Translations under genes and position numbers: made by a program
In this document: in pieces, positions 33,514 to 42,575 of the stretch
Layout of the letters: each line of letters begins with the position of its first letter
Numbering within the stretch: the stretch's first letter is position 1
NCBI RefSeq assembly: GCF_014773265.1
Contig: NZ_JACWMY010000004.1
Coordinates: forward strand, 186,001-250,000
Reading direction: 5' to 3'
Length of the DNA stretch: 64,000 nt
Origin: Mucilaginibacter pankratovii
GTDB taxonomy: Bacteria > Bacteroidota > Bacteroidia > Sphingobacteriales > Sphingobacteriaceae
Notes under the pieces: model-generated
The model's database searches: none
Told to the model about the DNA's origin: nothing
Seen by the model: the letters and a program-made list of their open reading frames with translations, nothing else

Positions 33514-35070
33514 ATGAAATTCTACAGGCTGATTCTTTGTGTATTTTTTCTCTTTTCTTGCTTTATTAACAGTGCCGTCGCGCAGAAGAAAAGCAGGCCC
33601 CTTACTAAATTCGATAAGCAGAGGGAAAATGAATTAATTAAACTCGTAAATAAAACTCCGCATGATCTGGGGGCTCACGAAAAGTTTTTAAATTTTTTTA
33701 ACGTTATCGATTCTCCTGTGATGCAGCGGTACGATAGATGGTTGAGTAAAGACCCTCAAAATGCCATAGCGGCTTTCGCTATAGGTAAAGCTTTACAAAG
33801 AAGTAACAATAGTGCTTGTGAACGCTATTTGTTAAAGGCTGTGGCTATTGATACAGCACTTGCGCCAGCCTGGTACGAGCTATCTCTTTATCAGTATGGC
33901 TTGAATAACAAGAAAATTGCACAAAAATACCTCTCCAGGGCAAAATCGCTTGAAGCAAAAAATGTGAATTACGCATTTCTATATGCTTTATCATATAGAG
34001 ACGAGAATAAAATAACCTATGATTCATTATTGATTGACTTAGCTTCCAGGTTTCCTAATTCGGAGAAGGCTGCTGAAGCTTTGTATTTTGCGGCCGGGGA
34101 GCCGATCAATAAAAATGTAAAAAGTGCATACTTTGAAGCGTTATTAAAAATGGATCAAAAGGCTCAATTACCTTGGGTAAATGTCGCTTTACAAACCTAC
34201 TTTGAAGAATTATTAGGTTCAAACCCAGAGGAAGCGTTCAACGTCGCTTTACAAATGTCTTTAAAGATCAACACCAACAGAGATTTATGGAAAAAAAGAC
34301 TACAGGTCGCCAGAAGCTTTATTGAAACACGGAAATTGTTAAACGAGAATGCTGTGCAGGAGGCTCTTGCTACTATAAAAAAAGCTTCATTAGGTAATAG
34401 TAAAATATTAGGAATTACCATTGACGCAGAGGAGGGTCTGACAAAGTTAAAGGCGGAAGTGATGGATGCTGCAGGCCAAACCCGTGAGGGTATTGATACC
34501 TTAATGGCATTATACTCCGTTCGGCCTTCAAAAAAAATTTATGGCGAAATGCTTCGTTATGCGAAAAAATTAGAGATCGATAGTTGTGCTTTGGATAAAC
34601 TTATTTATCAGCAATTTGAAAAAAATGCGTGGCAACCTACAAATTTTTCGCTTAGAAGCTACATCGACAATCAACAGATCTCTCTCTCCGATTATAAAGG
34701 AAAAGTGGTGCTACTTACCTACTGGTTTCCAGGCTGTTTTCCGTGCTTGGCCGAGTTTCCGAAATTTGAAAAAGTTCTGCAGAAATTCGATAAAAAACAG
34801 GTGGTTTATTTGGCCATTAATTTGAATAATATAGAAGAAAACCATGTTTTGCCAATAAGAAATAATGGGGGATATACATTTATTCCATTGAGAGATGAAC
34901 CAAATAATATGAAGGGAAATCTTCCCCGGGTATTTAGTGCACCTACCAACTATCTCTTTGATGGTAAAGGCAGAGTGATATTCTCTGACTTTTTTATAAA
35001 TGATAGGAACCAGGAAATGCTGGAAGAAATGATAACGAAGATCTCGTTGTTTAATAATGTTGGTTTGTAA
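33514..35070 (+). CDS. TlpA/thioredoxin-like protein with N-terminal helical (TPR-like) region
   Basis: A 518-residue exported protein: signal peptide (about 1-23, ending AVAQ), a long helical region with TPR-like pairs (WLSKDPQNAIAAFAIGKAL, ALAPAWYELSLYQYGLNN) to about residue 370, and a C-terminal thioredoxin fold from about 380 (NQQISLSDYKGKVVLLTYWF). The redox centre is GCFPC (CxxC, about residues 408-411), and the later NYLFDGKGRVI fits the cis-Pro region. It would reduce or make disulfides in the periplasm. The gene is clearly AT-rich against its neighbours and is followed 4 bases later by a decayed C39-peptidase exporter gene. Confidence 0.85.
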   Translation: MKFYRLILCVFFLFSCFINSAVAQKKSRPLTKFDKQRENELIKLVNKTPHDLGAHEKFLNFFNVIDSPVMQRYDRWLSKDPQNAIAAFAIGKALQRSNNSACERYLLKAVAIDTALAPAWYELSLYQYGLNNKKIAQKYLSRAKSLEAKNVNYAFLYALSYRDENKITYDSLLIDLASRFPNSEKAAEALYFAAGEPINKNVKSAYFEALLKMDQKAQLPWVNVALQTYFEELLGSNPEEAFNVALQMSLKINTNRDLWKKRLQVARSFIETRKLLNENAVQEALATIKKASLGNSKILGITIDAEEGLTKLKAEVMDAAGQTREGIDTLMALYSVRPSKKIYGEMLRYAKKLEIDSCALDKLIYQQFEKNAWQPTNFSLRSYIDNQQISLSDYKGKVVLLTYWFPGCFPCLAEFPKFEKVLQKFDKKQVVYLAINLNNIEENHVLPIRNNGGYTFIPLRDEPNNMKGNLPRVFSAPTNYLFDGKGRVIFSDFFINDRNQEMLEEMITKISLFNNVGL

Positions 35071-35074
35071 TATC

Positions 35075-35272
35075 ATGCCATTCCCCTTTTACAAACAACC
35101 CGATCAAATGGACTGCGGCCCCACCTGCCTTCGTATGGTAGCCAAACATTTTGGGCGCAACATAAGGCTACAAACCTTAAGGTAACTTTGCGAGATCAAC
35201 CGCGAAGGGGGGTCGCTTTTAGGCATCAGCGATGCGGCGGAAAAAGTGGGCTTCAGGTCGCTATTATTTTAA
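35075..35272 (+). pseudogene. Decayed N-terminal fragment of a C39-peptidase ABC transporter (bacteriocin/peptide exporter)
   Basis: From ATG 35075 the frame reads MPFPFYKQPDQMDCGPTCLR and then MVAKHFGRNIRLQTLR before a TAA; reading through gives LCEINREGGSLLGISDAAEK and VGFRS, then the frame ends at 35272. QPDQMDCGPTCLRMVAKHFG is the C39 catalytic Cys region of peptidase-containing exporters, which continue as LRELCEINREG; GAA to TAA is the likely change at the internal stop. The rest of the peptidase and the transmembrane and ATPase domains are missing, replaced by two hairpin repeats. Adjacent to the thioredoxin-like gene, a combination seen in Bacteroidota peptide-export loci. Confidence 0.8.
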
Positions 35273-35294
35273 TTGAAAGTATATGATAGTGGTT

Positions 35295-35340
35295 TCTGTT
35301 TCCGCAGGGTCTTTTTGAAAAAGGACCCTGCGGAAACAGA
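35295..35340. repeat. Perfect 17-bp hairpin repeat
   Basis: Perfect arms TCTGTTTCCGCAGGGTC and GACCCTGCGGAAACAGA around a TTTTTGAAAAAG loop. A second hairpin AGGGTC...GACCCT lies at 35406-35427 in CCGGAGGGTCCTCTTCGAGA; both share the AGGGTC/GACCCT core. They lie just after the broken end of the exporter fragment. Confidence 0.8.
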
Positions 35341-35460
35341 GCATTCACGTATGGCATATCGAACCAGGCATTGCTAATGCATGTTCAATACTGTCCTTCG
35401 GCCGGAGGGTCCTCTTCGAGAGACCCTGCGATGACGGTAGTATAACCTATACCAAACCCA

Positions 35461-36228
35461 CTACTCCAACGATTCCCCATCCTTCAACATCCTTGGCAGC
35501 ACATTCTTCTTTCCCCCACTCAGCCTAAACCGTTCCAAATTACTTTTGATATACCGTATCAAATCATAATCGCTCAGCTTATCCAGCGCCGAGGCCGTTG
35601 GCCGGTAGCTGCCCATAAAGGTTTCCAGCGAATCGCCCTGTAATTTGGTGATGCCGGCTACCAGCGTTTTGGTAAAACGGGCGCTTACGTGAGCCTCGCG
35701 CTCATCACGTAATAGCACCTGCTGTAATTTATAATCGCGGGTGTGTTTTTTGTTGATGGCCCTAAACAGGTTGCCCACATCAATGCTGACGCCGGCAAAG
35801 GGCATGGTCGTTGAGGGCATCCGTATGATCTCGTTGAAGCGCGGTCCTCTGAAATTGAACTGTTTGGCATATTCCTGCCGCAGGCTTACCGAATCTTTAT
35901 AGTAGTTTTTCTTCGCCTTAATAGTTACCTCGCCTAACTGGGTATACTTTACTTCCAACTCAATGGTGCGGCTGAAATTGCCCCAGTTGGCGGCGGCTAA
36001 TTTAAAAGGTTTATAACCCATAGAATTTATGCGTATTGTATCAAGAATATTAGATATCTTTAGCGTAAATGCGCCGTTAGCATCGGCAAAGGCGCTGCCC
36101 GAGTTTGATGCGATAAAAATGTACTTTATTGGCAGGCGGGTGTCTTTATCAATCAGTTTGCCGGTGACTACCTGCGCGCCGGCATACTTAAATAAAAAAA
36201 GCAGCGGCACAAACATCAGGTGTTTCAT
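35461..36228 (-). CDS. Carboxypeptidase-regulatory-like (CarboxypepD_reg-like) domain protein
   Basis: A 255-residue exported protein. The ATG at 36228 gives a good signal peptide (MKHLMFVPLLFLFKYAGAQ). The next 75 residues form the beta-sandwich domain seen at the N-terminus of TonB-dependent receptors (VVTGKLIDKDTRLPIKYIFI, FADANGAFTLKI, DTIRINSMGYKPF, LGEVTIKAKK). The remainder is a mixed soluble region without recognised motif (FRGPRFNEIIRMPSTTMPFAGVSI). It has no plug or barrel, so it is not a receptor itself; many Bacteroidota carry such single proteins of unknown role. Confidence 0.8.
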   Translation of the reverse strand: MKHLMFVPLLFLFKYAGAQVVTGKLIDKDTRLPIKYIFIASNSGSAFADANGAFTLKISNILDTIRINSMGYKPFKLAAANWGNFSRTIELEVKYTQLGEVTIKAKKNYYKDSVSLRQEYAKQFNFRGPRFNEIIRMPSTTMPFAGVSIDVGNLFRAINKKHTRDYKLQQVLLRDEREAHVSARFTKTLVAGITKLQGDSLETFMGSYRPTASALDKLSDYDLIRYIKSNLERFRLSGGKKNVLPRMLKDGESLE

Positions 36229-36375
36229 TTGCGTATAAAAGTAACATCTAAATAGTATGAGCAATAAAGTTTAACACACTTTAACAACAAATATTTAACC
36301 TTGTGTAAACAATTTATTTAACTGATGGTTATTTAGTTACCAGTTCGGTGTAATTAAGTACATCAGCCTACAAAT

Positions 36376-36597
36376 ATGAATACAACATCTAACCATGAAC
36401 GCGGCTTTCACCCCCAGCTATCCCGCATTATTTATGTAGTGATATGTTTGGTTTTGCTTATGCTTTTTATCGTTCCCTTGCTTATTTTACTGGTGTTTAA
36501 TTTATATGATAAGCCGGTAGCCGTTGCTGTCCGCAAGCCGGCAGTAGCTAATGAACGGCGCTTGGCGTATCTTAAACTCAGCGACCCGATACAATAG
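36376..36597 (+). CDS. Small single-pass membrane protein of unknown function
   Basis: Short protein of 73 residues with one strong transmembrane segment (about 18-42, RIIYVVICLVLLMLFIVPLLILLVF) between a His/Pro-containing N-terminus and a basic tail (DKPVAVAVRKPAVANERRL). I do not recognise it. It has a long AT-rich upstream region and stands alone. Being real rests mainly on the topology and an ATG with an A-rich leader. Confidence 0.5.
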   Translation: MNTTSNHERGFHPQLSRIIYVVICLVLLMLFIVPLLILLVFNLYDKPVAVAVRKPAVANERRLAYLKLSDPIQ

Positions 36598-36868
36598 TTT
36601 TTGTTGAGCAGGCTTGTTGTTAATTGTTGGTTAACCATGCCTTCAGTTACCTTTAGCTAAGTTGTTTTTCGCGTAGCCTGTTGGTTAGGCCTGTTTAGGG
36701 ATAAGCGTGCTTTGTCCATATCCACCTGTAATCTTCGTCGAATTTTTGAATAAGGCACCGCTTTATGGACTGAACCGCCCGGCGGGAGATATGTTACGTA
36801 CTTTGAAAAAGACGTGGAAGCGCCGCCTTTCACACGGATGTAAAAAATACGTGGGGCGCAAAATTTAA

Positions 36869-36899
36869 TTTGACTTTAATGGCAATAAACTTAGCTTTG
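36869..36899 (+). promoter_or_regulatory. Bacteroidota housekeeping promoter of sucD (TTTG-N19-TAGCTTTG)
   Basis: TTTG at 36869-36872 and TAGCTTTG at 36892-36899, 19 bases apart: an exact match to TTTG-N19-TAnnTTTG, 22 bases before the sucD start codon. The rest of the 36598-36921 spacer shows no gene. Confidence 0.8.
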
Positions 36900-36921
36900 C
36901 CATACAAAAATCAAAAAGCCG

Positions 36922-37800
36922 ATGAGCGTTCTCGTAAATAAAGATTCTAAAGTAATAGTGCAGGGTTTTACCGGTAAAGAAGGTACTTACCATGCAGAGC
37001 AGATGATTGAGTATGGTACCCAGTTGGTAGGTGGTGTTACACCCGGCAAAGGTGGCCAAACCCATTTAGACAGGCCTGTTTTTAATACCGTAAAAGACGC
37101 GGTTGTTGCAACCGGTGCCGATGTTTCTATCATTTTTGTACCACCGGCTTTTGGTGCCGATGCTATTATGGAAGCTGCGGAAGCGGGCATTAAGGTTATT
37201 GTTTGTATCACCGAAGGCATCCCTACAAAGGATATGATCGAAGTGAAAGAATACTTATCAGACAAAGATGCACGCCTTATCGGGCCAAACTGCCCGGGCG
37301 TTATCACTGCTGACGAAAGCAAAATTGGCATTATGCCGGGCTTTATCTTTAAAAAAGGTAATGTGGGTGTAGTTTCAAAATCGGGTACGCTTACTTACGA
37401 GGCGGTTGACCAGGTAGTTAAAGCCGGTTTAGGTATCACCACCGCTATCGGTATCGGTGGCGATCCAATTATTGGTACCCCAACCAAAGAAGCAGTTGAA
37501 TTGTTAATGAACGACCCTGATACCCACGGTATTATTATGATAGGCGAGATAGGTGGCGGCATGGAAGCCGAAGCTGCCCGCTGGATAAAAGAAAACGGTA
37601 CCAAACCGGTGGTTGGCTTTATTGCCGGCCAAACAGCGCCTCCGGGCCGCCGTATGGGCCACGCAGGTGCAATTGTTGGCGGTGCCGATGATACTGCAGC
37701 TGCGAAAATGGCTATCATGCGCGAGTGCGGTATCCGCGTAGTAGAATCTCCTGCCGAAATTGGCGCTGCCATGGCAGAGGAACTGGCGAAGTTAGTTTAA
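36922..37800 (+). CDS. sucD: Succinate--CoA ligase, alpha subunit
   Basis: A 292-residue protein: CoA-binding Rossmann domain ([35 protein letters not shown]) and ligase domain with [18 protein letters not shown] [22 protein letters not shown] and the phosphohistidine loop [11 protein letters not shown] with His247. It catalyses the ATP/GTP-forming step from succinyl-CoA in the TCA cycle with the beta subunit SucC, which is not next to it here, as is common in this phylum. Single-gene unit with an exact promoter and its own terminator. Confidence 0.97.
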   Translation: MSVLVNKDSKVIVQGFTGKEGTYHAEQMIEYGTQLVGGVTPGKGGQTHLDRPVFNTVKDAVVATGADVSIIFVPPAFGADAIMEAAEAGIKVIVCITEGIPTKDMIEVKEYLSDKDARLIGPNCPGVITADESKIGIMPGFIFKKGNVGVVSKSGTLTYEAVDQVVKAGLGITTAIGIGGDPIIGTPTKEAVELLMNDPDTHGIIMIGEIGGGMEAEAARWIKENGTKPVVGFIAGQTAPPGRRMGHAGAIVGGADDTAAAKMAIMRECGIRVVESPAEIGAAMAEELAKLV

Positions 37801-37851
37801 AGGTAAAAGGTTAAAGCTGAAAGGTGATCTGCACCTTCACTAATATATTTG

Positions 37852-37882
37852 AAGCCCTGGTTGAGAAACCGGGGCTTTTTTT
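37852..37882 (+). terminator. Rho-independent terminator of sucD
   Basis: AAGCCCTGG/CCGGGGCTT stem with a TTGAGAAA loop and seven T. Confidence 0.85.
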
Positions 37883-37885
37883 GTG

Positions 37886-37984
37886 GTCTGAACTCGAATT
37901 AAACGAATTTGTCGAATGAGCAGAATTTGTTGAGCAGGTTAGTATTCTGCCAATTTTATAAATTCGTTTAATTCGAGTTCAGAC
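37886..37984. repeat. Perfect 25-bp inverted-repeat element
   Basis: Arms at 37886-37910 and 37960-37984 are perfect inverted copies (ends GTCTGAACTC/GAGTTCAGAC, core CGAATTAAACGAATT). The 49-base centre and the bases after it contain more related words (AAATTCGGTAAATTCTGATT). A solo arm lies at 7155-7177. No coding sequence inside. Confidence 0.85.
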
Positions 37985-38037
37985 AATATTCTGAAAATTC
38001 TTAAATTCGGTAAATTCTGATTCAGACTATAATCACC

Positions 38038-39558
38038 ATGCGCAAATCCCTCTGCCTCCTTTTATTCCTCCCAACTTTAGCCATAGCCCAATACAAACCG
38101 GCTGCCTTTACCGATGCGGACCGGTTGAAAAAGATCGAAGCTACCTACCCGGTTATCGATCAGTTATATAAAGACTATGCCGAGAAAAACCATTGGCCCG
38201 GCACGGCCTATGGCATTGTGGTGGATGGCAAGCTGGTGCATACCGGCGGCATAGGCTATACCGATATCGCCAAAAAACTCCCGGTGGATGCTACGTCAGA
38301 GTTCCGCATTGCCAGCATGACCAAAAGCCTCACCGCCATGGCCATATTAAAGCTGCGCGATGAAGGGAAGCTAAAGCTGGATGATCCGGCGTATTTGTAC
38401 ATCCCCGAAATGAAGGGTACTAAATACCTCACCAAAGATGCTACGCCCATCACCATTAAAAACCTGCTTACGCACACCGCCGGCTACCCTGAGGATAACC
38501 CCTGGGGCGACAGGCAACTGGCCGTTAGCGATGCCCAATTGATTGCTATTTATAAGAAAGGCGTACAGTTTTCTACCAACCCCGGCTTAGGTTACGAGTA
38601 CAGCAATTTGGGTTTTGCTACGCTGGGCTACATCATCAAAAAGGTGAGCAGCAAAACGTATCAAACCTATATCACCGATAATATTTTAAAGCCGCTGGGT
38701 ATGCTGCATACCTATTGGGAGTATGATAAGGTACCCAAAAATAAGCTGGCCCACGGTTACCGCTGGCTGGATGGGCAATGGGTAGAGCAACCCCTGCTGC
38801 ACGATGGCGCCTACGGTGCCATGGGCGGGCTTATTACCAGCATAGAAGATTTTAGCAAATACATGGCCCTGCACCTGGATGCCTGGCCGCCAAGAAATGA
38901 CGCGGAGACCGGCCCGGTTAAACGCAGTTCGGTGCGTGAGATGCAATACCCATGGGATGTAAACTATTTAACCGCCAACGCTAAAACCCCAACCGGCAGG
39001 CCATGCCCCAATGTTACCGCATACGCCTATGGATTAAGGTGGATGAAGGATTGCGATAACCGCATTTACGTGGGGCATACCGGCGGCCTGCCCGGTTTCG
39101 GCAGCCAGTGGAACGTAATGCCCGATTATGGTGTAGGGATCGTCTCCTTTGGTAACGTAACGTACGCACGTGCAGCGCCTATCAACAATGCAGCGCTGGA
39201 TACTCTGCTGATGCTCTCGGGTATCAAACCGCGTACGCTGCCGCCATCCGCTATCCTCAACAAACGCAAAGCAGAACTGCTAAAAGTTATTGCTGATTGG
39301 AACACCGCCAAAGCCAGCGGCATATTTGCCGATAACTTCTTTTTAGATTACTTTCCCGATAAACTGAAAGTTGCTGCCGATGATGCCTTCGCCAAAGCGG
39401 GTAAAACCGTAAGCATAGGTGAAATTGTTGCCGAGAACCAGCTACGCGGGTATTTTATCATCAAAGGCGAGAAGGCCAACATCCGCGTAAGCTTTACGCT
39501 TACGCCCGAGAATCCGCCGTTGATACAGGAGTATCATTTGGATGTGGTAACGCCATAG
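38038..39558 (+). CDS. Exported serine hydrolase, beta-lactamase/DD-peptidase fold
   Basis: A 506-residue protein with a signal peptide (about 1-18). The class C beta-lactamase-like triad is complete: SMTK with Ser93 and Lys96, YSN at 188-190, and HTG at 347-349 (VGHTGGLPGFG). The extra C-terminal domain (about residues 400-506, beta-rich) is common in Bacteroidota relatives. Such enzymes may be peptidases, esterases or beta-lactamases; true beta-lactamase activity cannot be claimed. Confidence 0.92.
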   Translation: MRKSLCLLLFLPTLAIAQYKPAAFTDADRLKKIEATYPVIDQLYKDYAEKNHWPGTAYGIVVDGKLVHTGGIGYTDIAKKLPVDATSEFRIASMTKSLTAMAILKLRDEGKLKLDDPAYLYIPEMKGTKYLTKDATPITIKNLLTHTAGYPEDNPWGDRQLAVSDAQLIAIYKKGVQFSTNPGLGYEYSNLGFATLGYIIKKVSSKTYQTYITDNILKPLGMLHTYWEYDKVPKNKLAHGYRWLDGQWVEQPLLHDGAYGAMGGLITSIEDFSKYMALHLDAWPPRNDAETGPVKRSSVREMQYPWDVNYLTANAKTPTGRPCPNVTAYAYGLRWMKDCDNRIYVGHTGGLPGFGSQWNVMPDYGVGIVSFGNVTYARAAPINNAALDTLLMLSGIKPRTLPPSAILNKRKAELLKVIADWNTAKASGIFADNFFLDYFPDKLKVAADDAFAKAGKTVSIGEIVAENQLRGYFIIKGEKANIRVSFTLTPENPPLIQEYHLDVVTP

Positions 39559-39578
39559 CCGCCAGTCCTCTCCTCAGC

Positions 39579-39726
39579 GTCATTGCGAGGTACGAAGCAA
39601 TCTCCCGATAAGTAGGTCGGATTTGCAAGGCGGCTTGTCCTGCGTAGAGATTATTGACGTTTTAATTTTTTCTTTAAGGCATCAATGAGCTCCCTTTGGT
39701 CGGTTGTCTTCGTGCCTCGCAATGAC
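39579..39726. repeat. GTCATTGCGAGG inverted-repeat element (expanded copy)
   Basis: Left end GTCATTGCGAGGTACGAAGC, right end CTTCGTGCCTCGCAATGAC. Compared with the 45-kb copy the right arm is split by about 55 extra bases after GAGATT. Same family as 45074-45170. Confidence 0.85.
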
Positions 39727-39745
39727 GGGATTTTAAAAGAAGCCG

Positions 39746-40222
39746 CTACGCCACCCCATTCACCGCCAAACTCATTACAGTAGTGGTGCTCAGGTTTATT
39801 TTGATGTTGAAAAAGCAAGGGCCGCCGTCTAAGACCAATACAACCCCTTTGCGCCAGTGCCGCTTTTCGTAAGGGGTGCAAAAGCAGTTTACCCAAACTT
39901 CTTTTTGTCCGTTTGCATTGGTAACCGCGATGATCTGCTTGTAGTATTTTCCGGGTTTGCTGATGATGCTTTTTGATTGCTTATTATGCTCGGCAACGGT
40001 TACGGAAATGATCTTTTCTATCTTTTTAATATCGTCTGCAGAAATGTTTGCCGGTTTAAAATGCTCACTAAAGATGAAACTGTCGCGGTTTGGATTGAAG
40101 GGCAACACAGCATAACTGGAGGTGTCTATAGATGCTGTATCGGTCTTTTGTTGTATTAAGGTAGCTGTTGTTGTGTGCTGAGGGATCGGAAAGAAAAAAG
40201 CCAGTATCAGTATAAAATTCAT
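39746..40222 (-). CDS. Exported protein of unknown function
   Basis: A 158-residue protein from the ATG at 40222, chosen because it gives a signal-like start (MNFILILAFFFPIPQHTTTA); an upstream in-frame extension would translate repeat-like sequence. The C-terminal half reads KEVWVNCFCTPYEKRHWRKG, VVLVLDGGPCFFNIKINL, a pattern (W-V-N-C-F-C... D-G-G-x-C-x-F) that recurs in small uncharacterised Bacteroidota proteins. Three Cys could form disulfides or bind metal. No function known. Confidence 0.65.
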   Translation of the reverse strand: MNFILILAFFFPIPQHTTTATLIQQKTDTASIDTSSYAVLPFNPNRDSFIFSEHFKPANISADDIKKIEKIISVTVAEHNKQSKSIISKPGKYYKQIIAVTNANGQKEVWVNCFCTPYEKRHWRKGVVLVLDGGPCFFNIKINLSTTTVMSLAVNGVA

Positions 40223-40437
40223 AAGCCTTAATTTATACCTGTTGAACGGATTTGCAGCGCTATTGTTGTGGAAATAAAAGGCTATCCTGCGTCCGTCAAA
40301 CCAGTGTAAACATCGGCTTTCAGAATATTTAATGCGCATTGATTGTCGTATATTTATGTAGAAAGCAGAGAGGGTAAAGGTAAAAGCGGAAAGCTTTTTA
40401 TTCACTCAATCGCTAATTCACTCATTCAAAATTATCA

Positions 40438-40809
40438 ATGGAATACAACAAGCTAACACCCGAAGAAGAATACGTAATACTACATAAAGGAACCGAGCGC
40501 CCCTTTACCGGGGGCTTATTAAATAATAAGGCGCAGGGCCTGTACGTTTGCAAGCGCTGCGACGCGCCCCTGTACACCTCCGAGTCAAAATTCGAATCGC
40601 ATTGCGGCTGGCCGAGCTTTGACGACGAGATAGCCGGCGCTGTACGCTGGGAAACCGATGCCGACGGCCGCCGTACCGAGATCCTTTGCGCCAACTGCGG
40701 CGCTCACCTGGGCCATGTTTTCCAGGGGGAGTATTTAACACCAAAAAACACCCGGCACTGCGTAAATTCCCTGTCGATGAAATTCGTTTCGGCGGATGAT
40801 GTAAAATAA
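40438..40809 (+). CDS. msrB: Peptide-methionine (R)-S-oxide reductase
   Basis: A 123-residue MsrB. Two zinc CxxC pairs are present (Cys38/Cys41 and Cys84/Cys87), with [12 protein letters not shown] (Cys56 as possible resolving Cys) and the catalytic Cys108 in [12 protein letters not shown]. It repairs R-form methionine sulfoxide using thioredoxin. No signal peptide, so cytoplasmic. It starts right after a word-repeat leader and has its own terminator. Confidence 0.96.
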   Translation: MEYNKLTPEEEYVILHKGTERPFTGGLLNNKAQGLYVCKRCDAPLYTSESKFESHCGWPSFDDEIAGAVRWETDADGRRTEILCANCGAHLGHVFQGEYLTPKNTRHCVNSLSMKFVSADDVK

Positions 40810-40831
40810 TTGGCGTGGCAAAATTTTAATA

Positions 40832-40864
40832 AAATTCCTGCCACAGAAAATGGCAGGAATTTTT
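40832..40864 (+). terminator. Rho-independent terminator of msrB
   Basis: Perfect 12-bp stem AAATTCCTGCCA/TGGCAGGAATTT and T-run. The rest of the 654-base spacer to nrdB holds no gene that I can support; it contains a lone -7-like TATCTTTG at 41186-41193 without a good TTTG at the right distance. Confidence 0.85.
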
Positions 40865-41463
40865 GTTTTCCACAATTTATGATGTGAACAGGAGGGAGCA
40901 AAATACCGTATTTCTACCTGGTTCATAAAGCGCTTAATTTGGCCTGATTGGCACTTTTTTTTACCGTCGAATTGTCTGTTTAAGGTAAACTAAAAATGAA
41001 GTTAATGTAATGCGAATGTTACCAACTTTTGCGCAAACTGGGTTTAGGTAGCCGCACTAATACATTGGTGCTTAGCAGGTTGAAATTTGAGTGGGATCAG
41101 CAATAATATCAAAAAATATTTTCTGTTGTTTATAACTTATAGGGGGTGTTAAAAACTTAGACTAACAGCAAACAGCACGATACCCTATCTTTGGCTTATA
41201 AGTTCTTTCAACGCTATCCGTTTACCGCTCTCTACCGTCGGTAAAACAGGAATAAAACCATGTTAAGTTCATGGGCTATGTGTATTAAATAAAAGTTTAA
41301 TAGCAGATAAGTGAGGGTGTTTGGGACGAGTAATTAAGGGCAGCTTTTGTCTGTCATTTTAAAACTCGTGTGGCATACCTGTCTGCAAACTTGCCGTACG
41401 CAAAATAGCTATAAGAGCGAAAAAAGGGACTGAAAATTAGAAATTAAAACATACAAATACGAG

Positions 41464-42438
41464 ATGCCAGAGGAAACCGAATTATTGCTGAGAGAGAACA
41501 AGGACCGCTTTGTTATCCTCCCCATCAAGTATCCCGCGATATGGGAAATGTATAAAAAAGCAGAGGCCAGTTTCTGGACCGCCGAGGAGATAGATCTATC
41601 AGACGACCTGAAACACTGGGAGAACCTTAACCCGGGCGAAAAACATTTTATATCGCACATCCTGGCCTTTTTTGCCGCCAGCGACGGTATTGTAAATGAG
41701 AACCTGGCCATCAATTTCATGAGCGAGGTGCAACTGCCCGAGGCACGCTGCTTCTACGGTTTCCAGATCATGATGGAGAACATCCATTCGGAAACCTATG
41801 CTTTATTAATTGATACTTATATAAAGGATCCGGCCGAAAAAGACCGTTTGTTTCACGCGATAGATACTATCCCTTGCGTAACCAAAAAAGCGGAGTGGGC
41901 ACTGCGTTGGATAAACAATGGCAGCTTTGCCGAGCGTTTGGTAGCTTTTGCTGCTGTGGAAGGCATTTTCTTCTCGGGCAGTTTCTGCTCTATCTTTTGG
42001 CTGAAAAAACGCGGCCTAATGCCGGGATTGACTTTCAGCAATGAGCTGATCTCTCGCGACGAAGGTTCACACTGCGAGTTTGCCTGCCTGCTGTACAAAA
42101 TGCTGGATGTTAAACTTTCTACCGAAGCTGCAACCAAAATTATTACCGATGCTGTAGAGATAGAGAAAGAATTTGTAAGCGACGCGCTGCCGGTAAGTCT
42201 GATAGGCATGAACGCCAAAATGATGAGCCAGTACATCGAATTTGTTGCCGATAGGTGGCTGGATGAATTGGGCTATCCTAAAGTTTACAATGTATCGTGC
42301 CCGTTTGATTTTATGGAGATGATAAGCCTGCAGGGTAAAACCAACTTCTTTGAGAAACGTGTAGGCGATTACCAAAAGAGCGGGGTGCTTAATGGTACGC
42401 CGGAGAACAAATCATTCTCTTTAGACGAAGATTTTTAG
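41464..42438 (+). CDS. nrdB: Ribonucleoside-diphosphate reductase, beta subunit (class I)
   Basis: A 324-residue four-helix ferritin-like protein. The diiron and radical residues align with E. coli R2: Asp44 (EEIDLSDD), Glu105 and His108 (MENIHSETY), the radical Tyr112, and later [13 protein letters not shown] and [10 protein letters not shown] with the second Glu/His set. The Tyr is present, so a class Ia-type tyrosyl radical is expected. With NrdA it reduces ribonucleotides for DNA synthesis. It precedes nrdA, separated by a palindromic element. Confidence 0.96.
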   Translation: MPEETELLLRENKDRFVILPIKYPAIWEMYKKAEASFWTAEEIDLSDDLKHWENLNPGEKHFISHILAFFAASDGIVNENLAINFMSEVQLPEARCFYGFQIMMENIHSETYALLIDTYIKDPAEKDRLFHAIDTIPCVTKKAEWALRWINNGSFAERLVAFAAVEGIFFSGSFCSIFWLKKRGLMPGLTFSNELISRDEGSHCEFACLLYKMLDVKLSTEAATKIITDAVEIEKEFVSDALPVSLIGMNAKMMSQYIEFVADRWLDELGYPKVYNVSCPFDFMEMISLQGKTNFFEKRVGDYQKSGVLNGTPENKSFSLDEDF

Positions 42439-42440
42439 AT

Positions 42441-42471
42441 GCCTCACCCAACCCTCTCCAAAGGAGAGGGC
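42441..42471. repeat. Palindromic element (left half of the CCTCTCC family)
   Basis: GCCTCACCCAA followed by CCCTCTCC-AAA-GGAGAGGG. It matches the left half of the full element at 55892-55962 and lies between nrdB and nrdA, where the hairpin might reduce read-through. Confidence 0.78.
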
Positions 42472-42575
42472 TTTAGAAATGCATTAATAACAACACGACC
42501 CTTAATTAATTATATATATACTGTTGGTTTAAAGTACTCCCTTACTTTGACACTAACTATTAAATACTAACCAAT

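Noticed and set aside
38038..39558. Calling the serine hydrolase a beta-lactamase
   Set aside because: The SxxK, YxN and HTG motifs are shared by peptidases and esterases; resistance cannot be inferred from them.
41023..41106. Fragment reading LLRKLGLGSRTNTLVLSRLK, like the last helix of a LuxR-type regulator
   Set aside because: Only 27 residues before a stop, no in-frame upstream part; resemblance to a decayed regulator is possible but not supportable.
40865..41463. NrdR box or long regulatory RNA before nrdB
   Set aside because: No pair of NrdR-type palindromes was found and the -7-like TATCTTTG at 41186 lacks a TTTG partner at the right distance.
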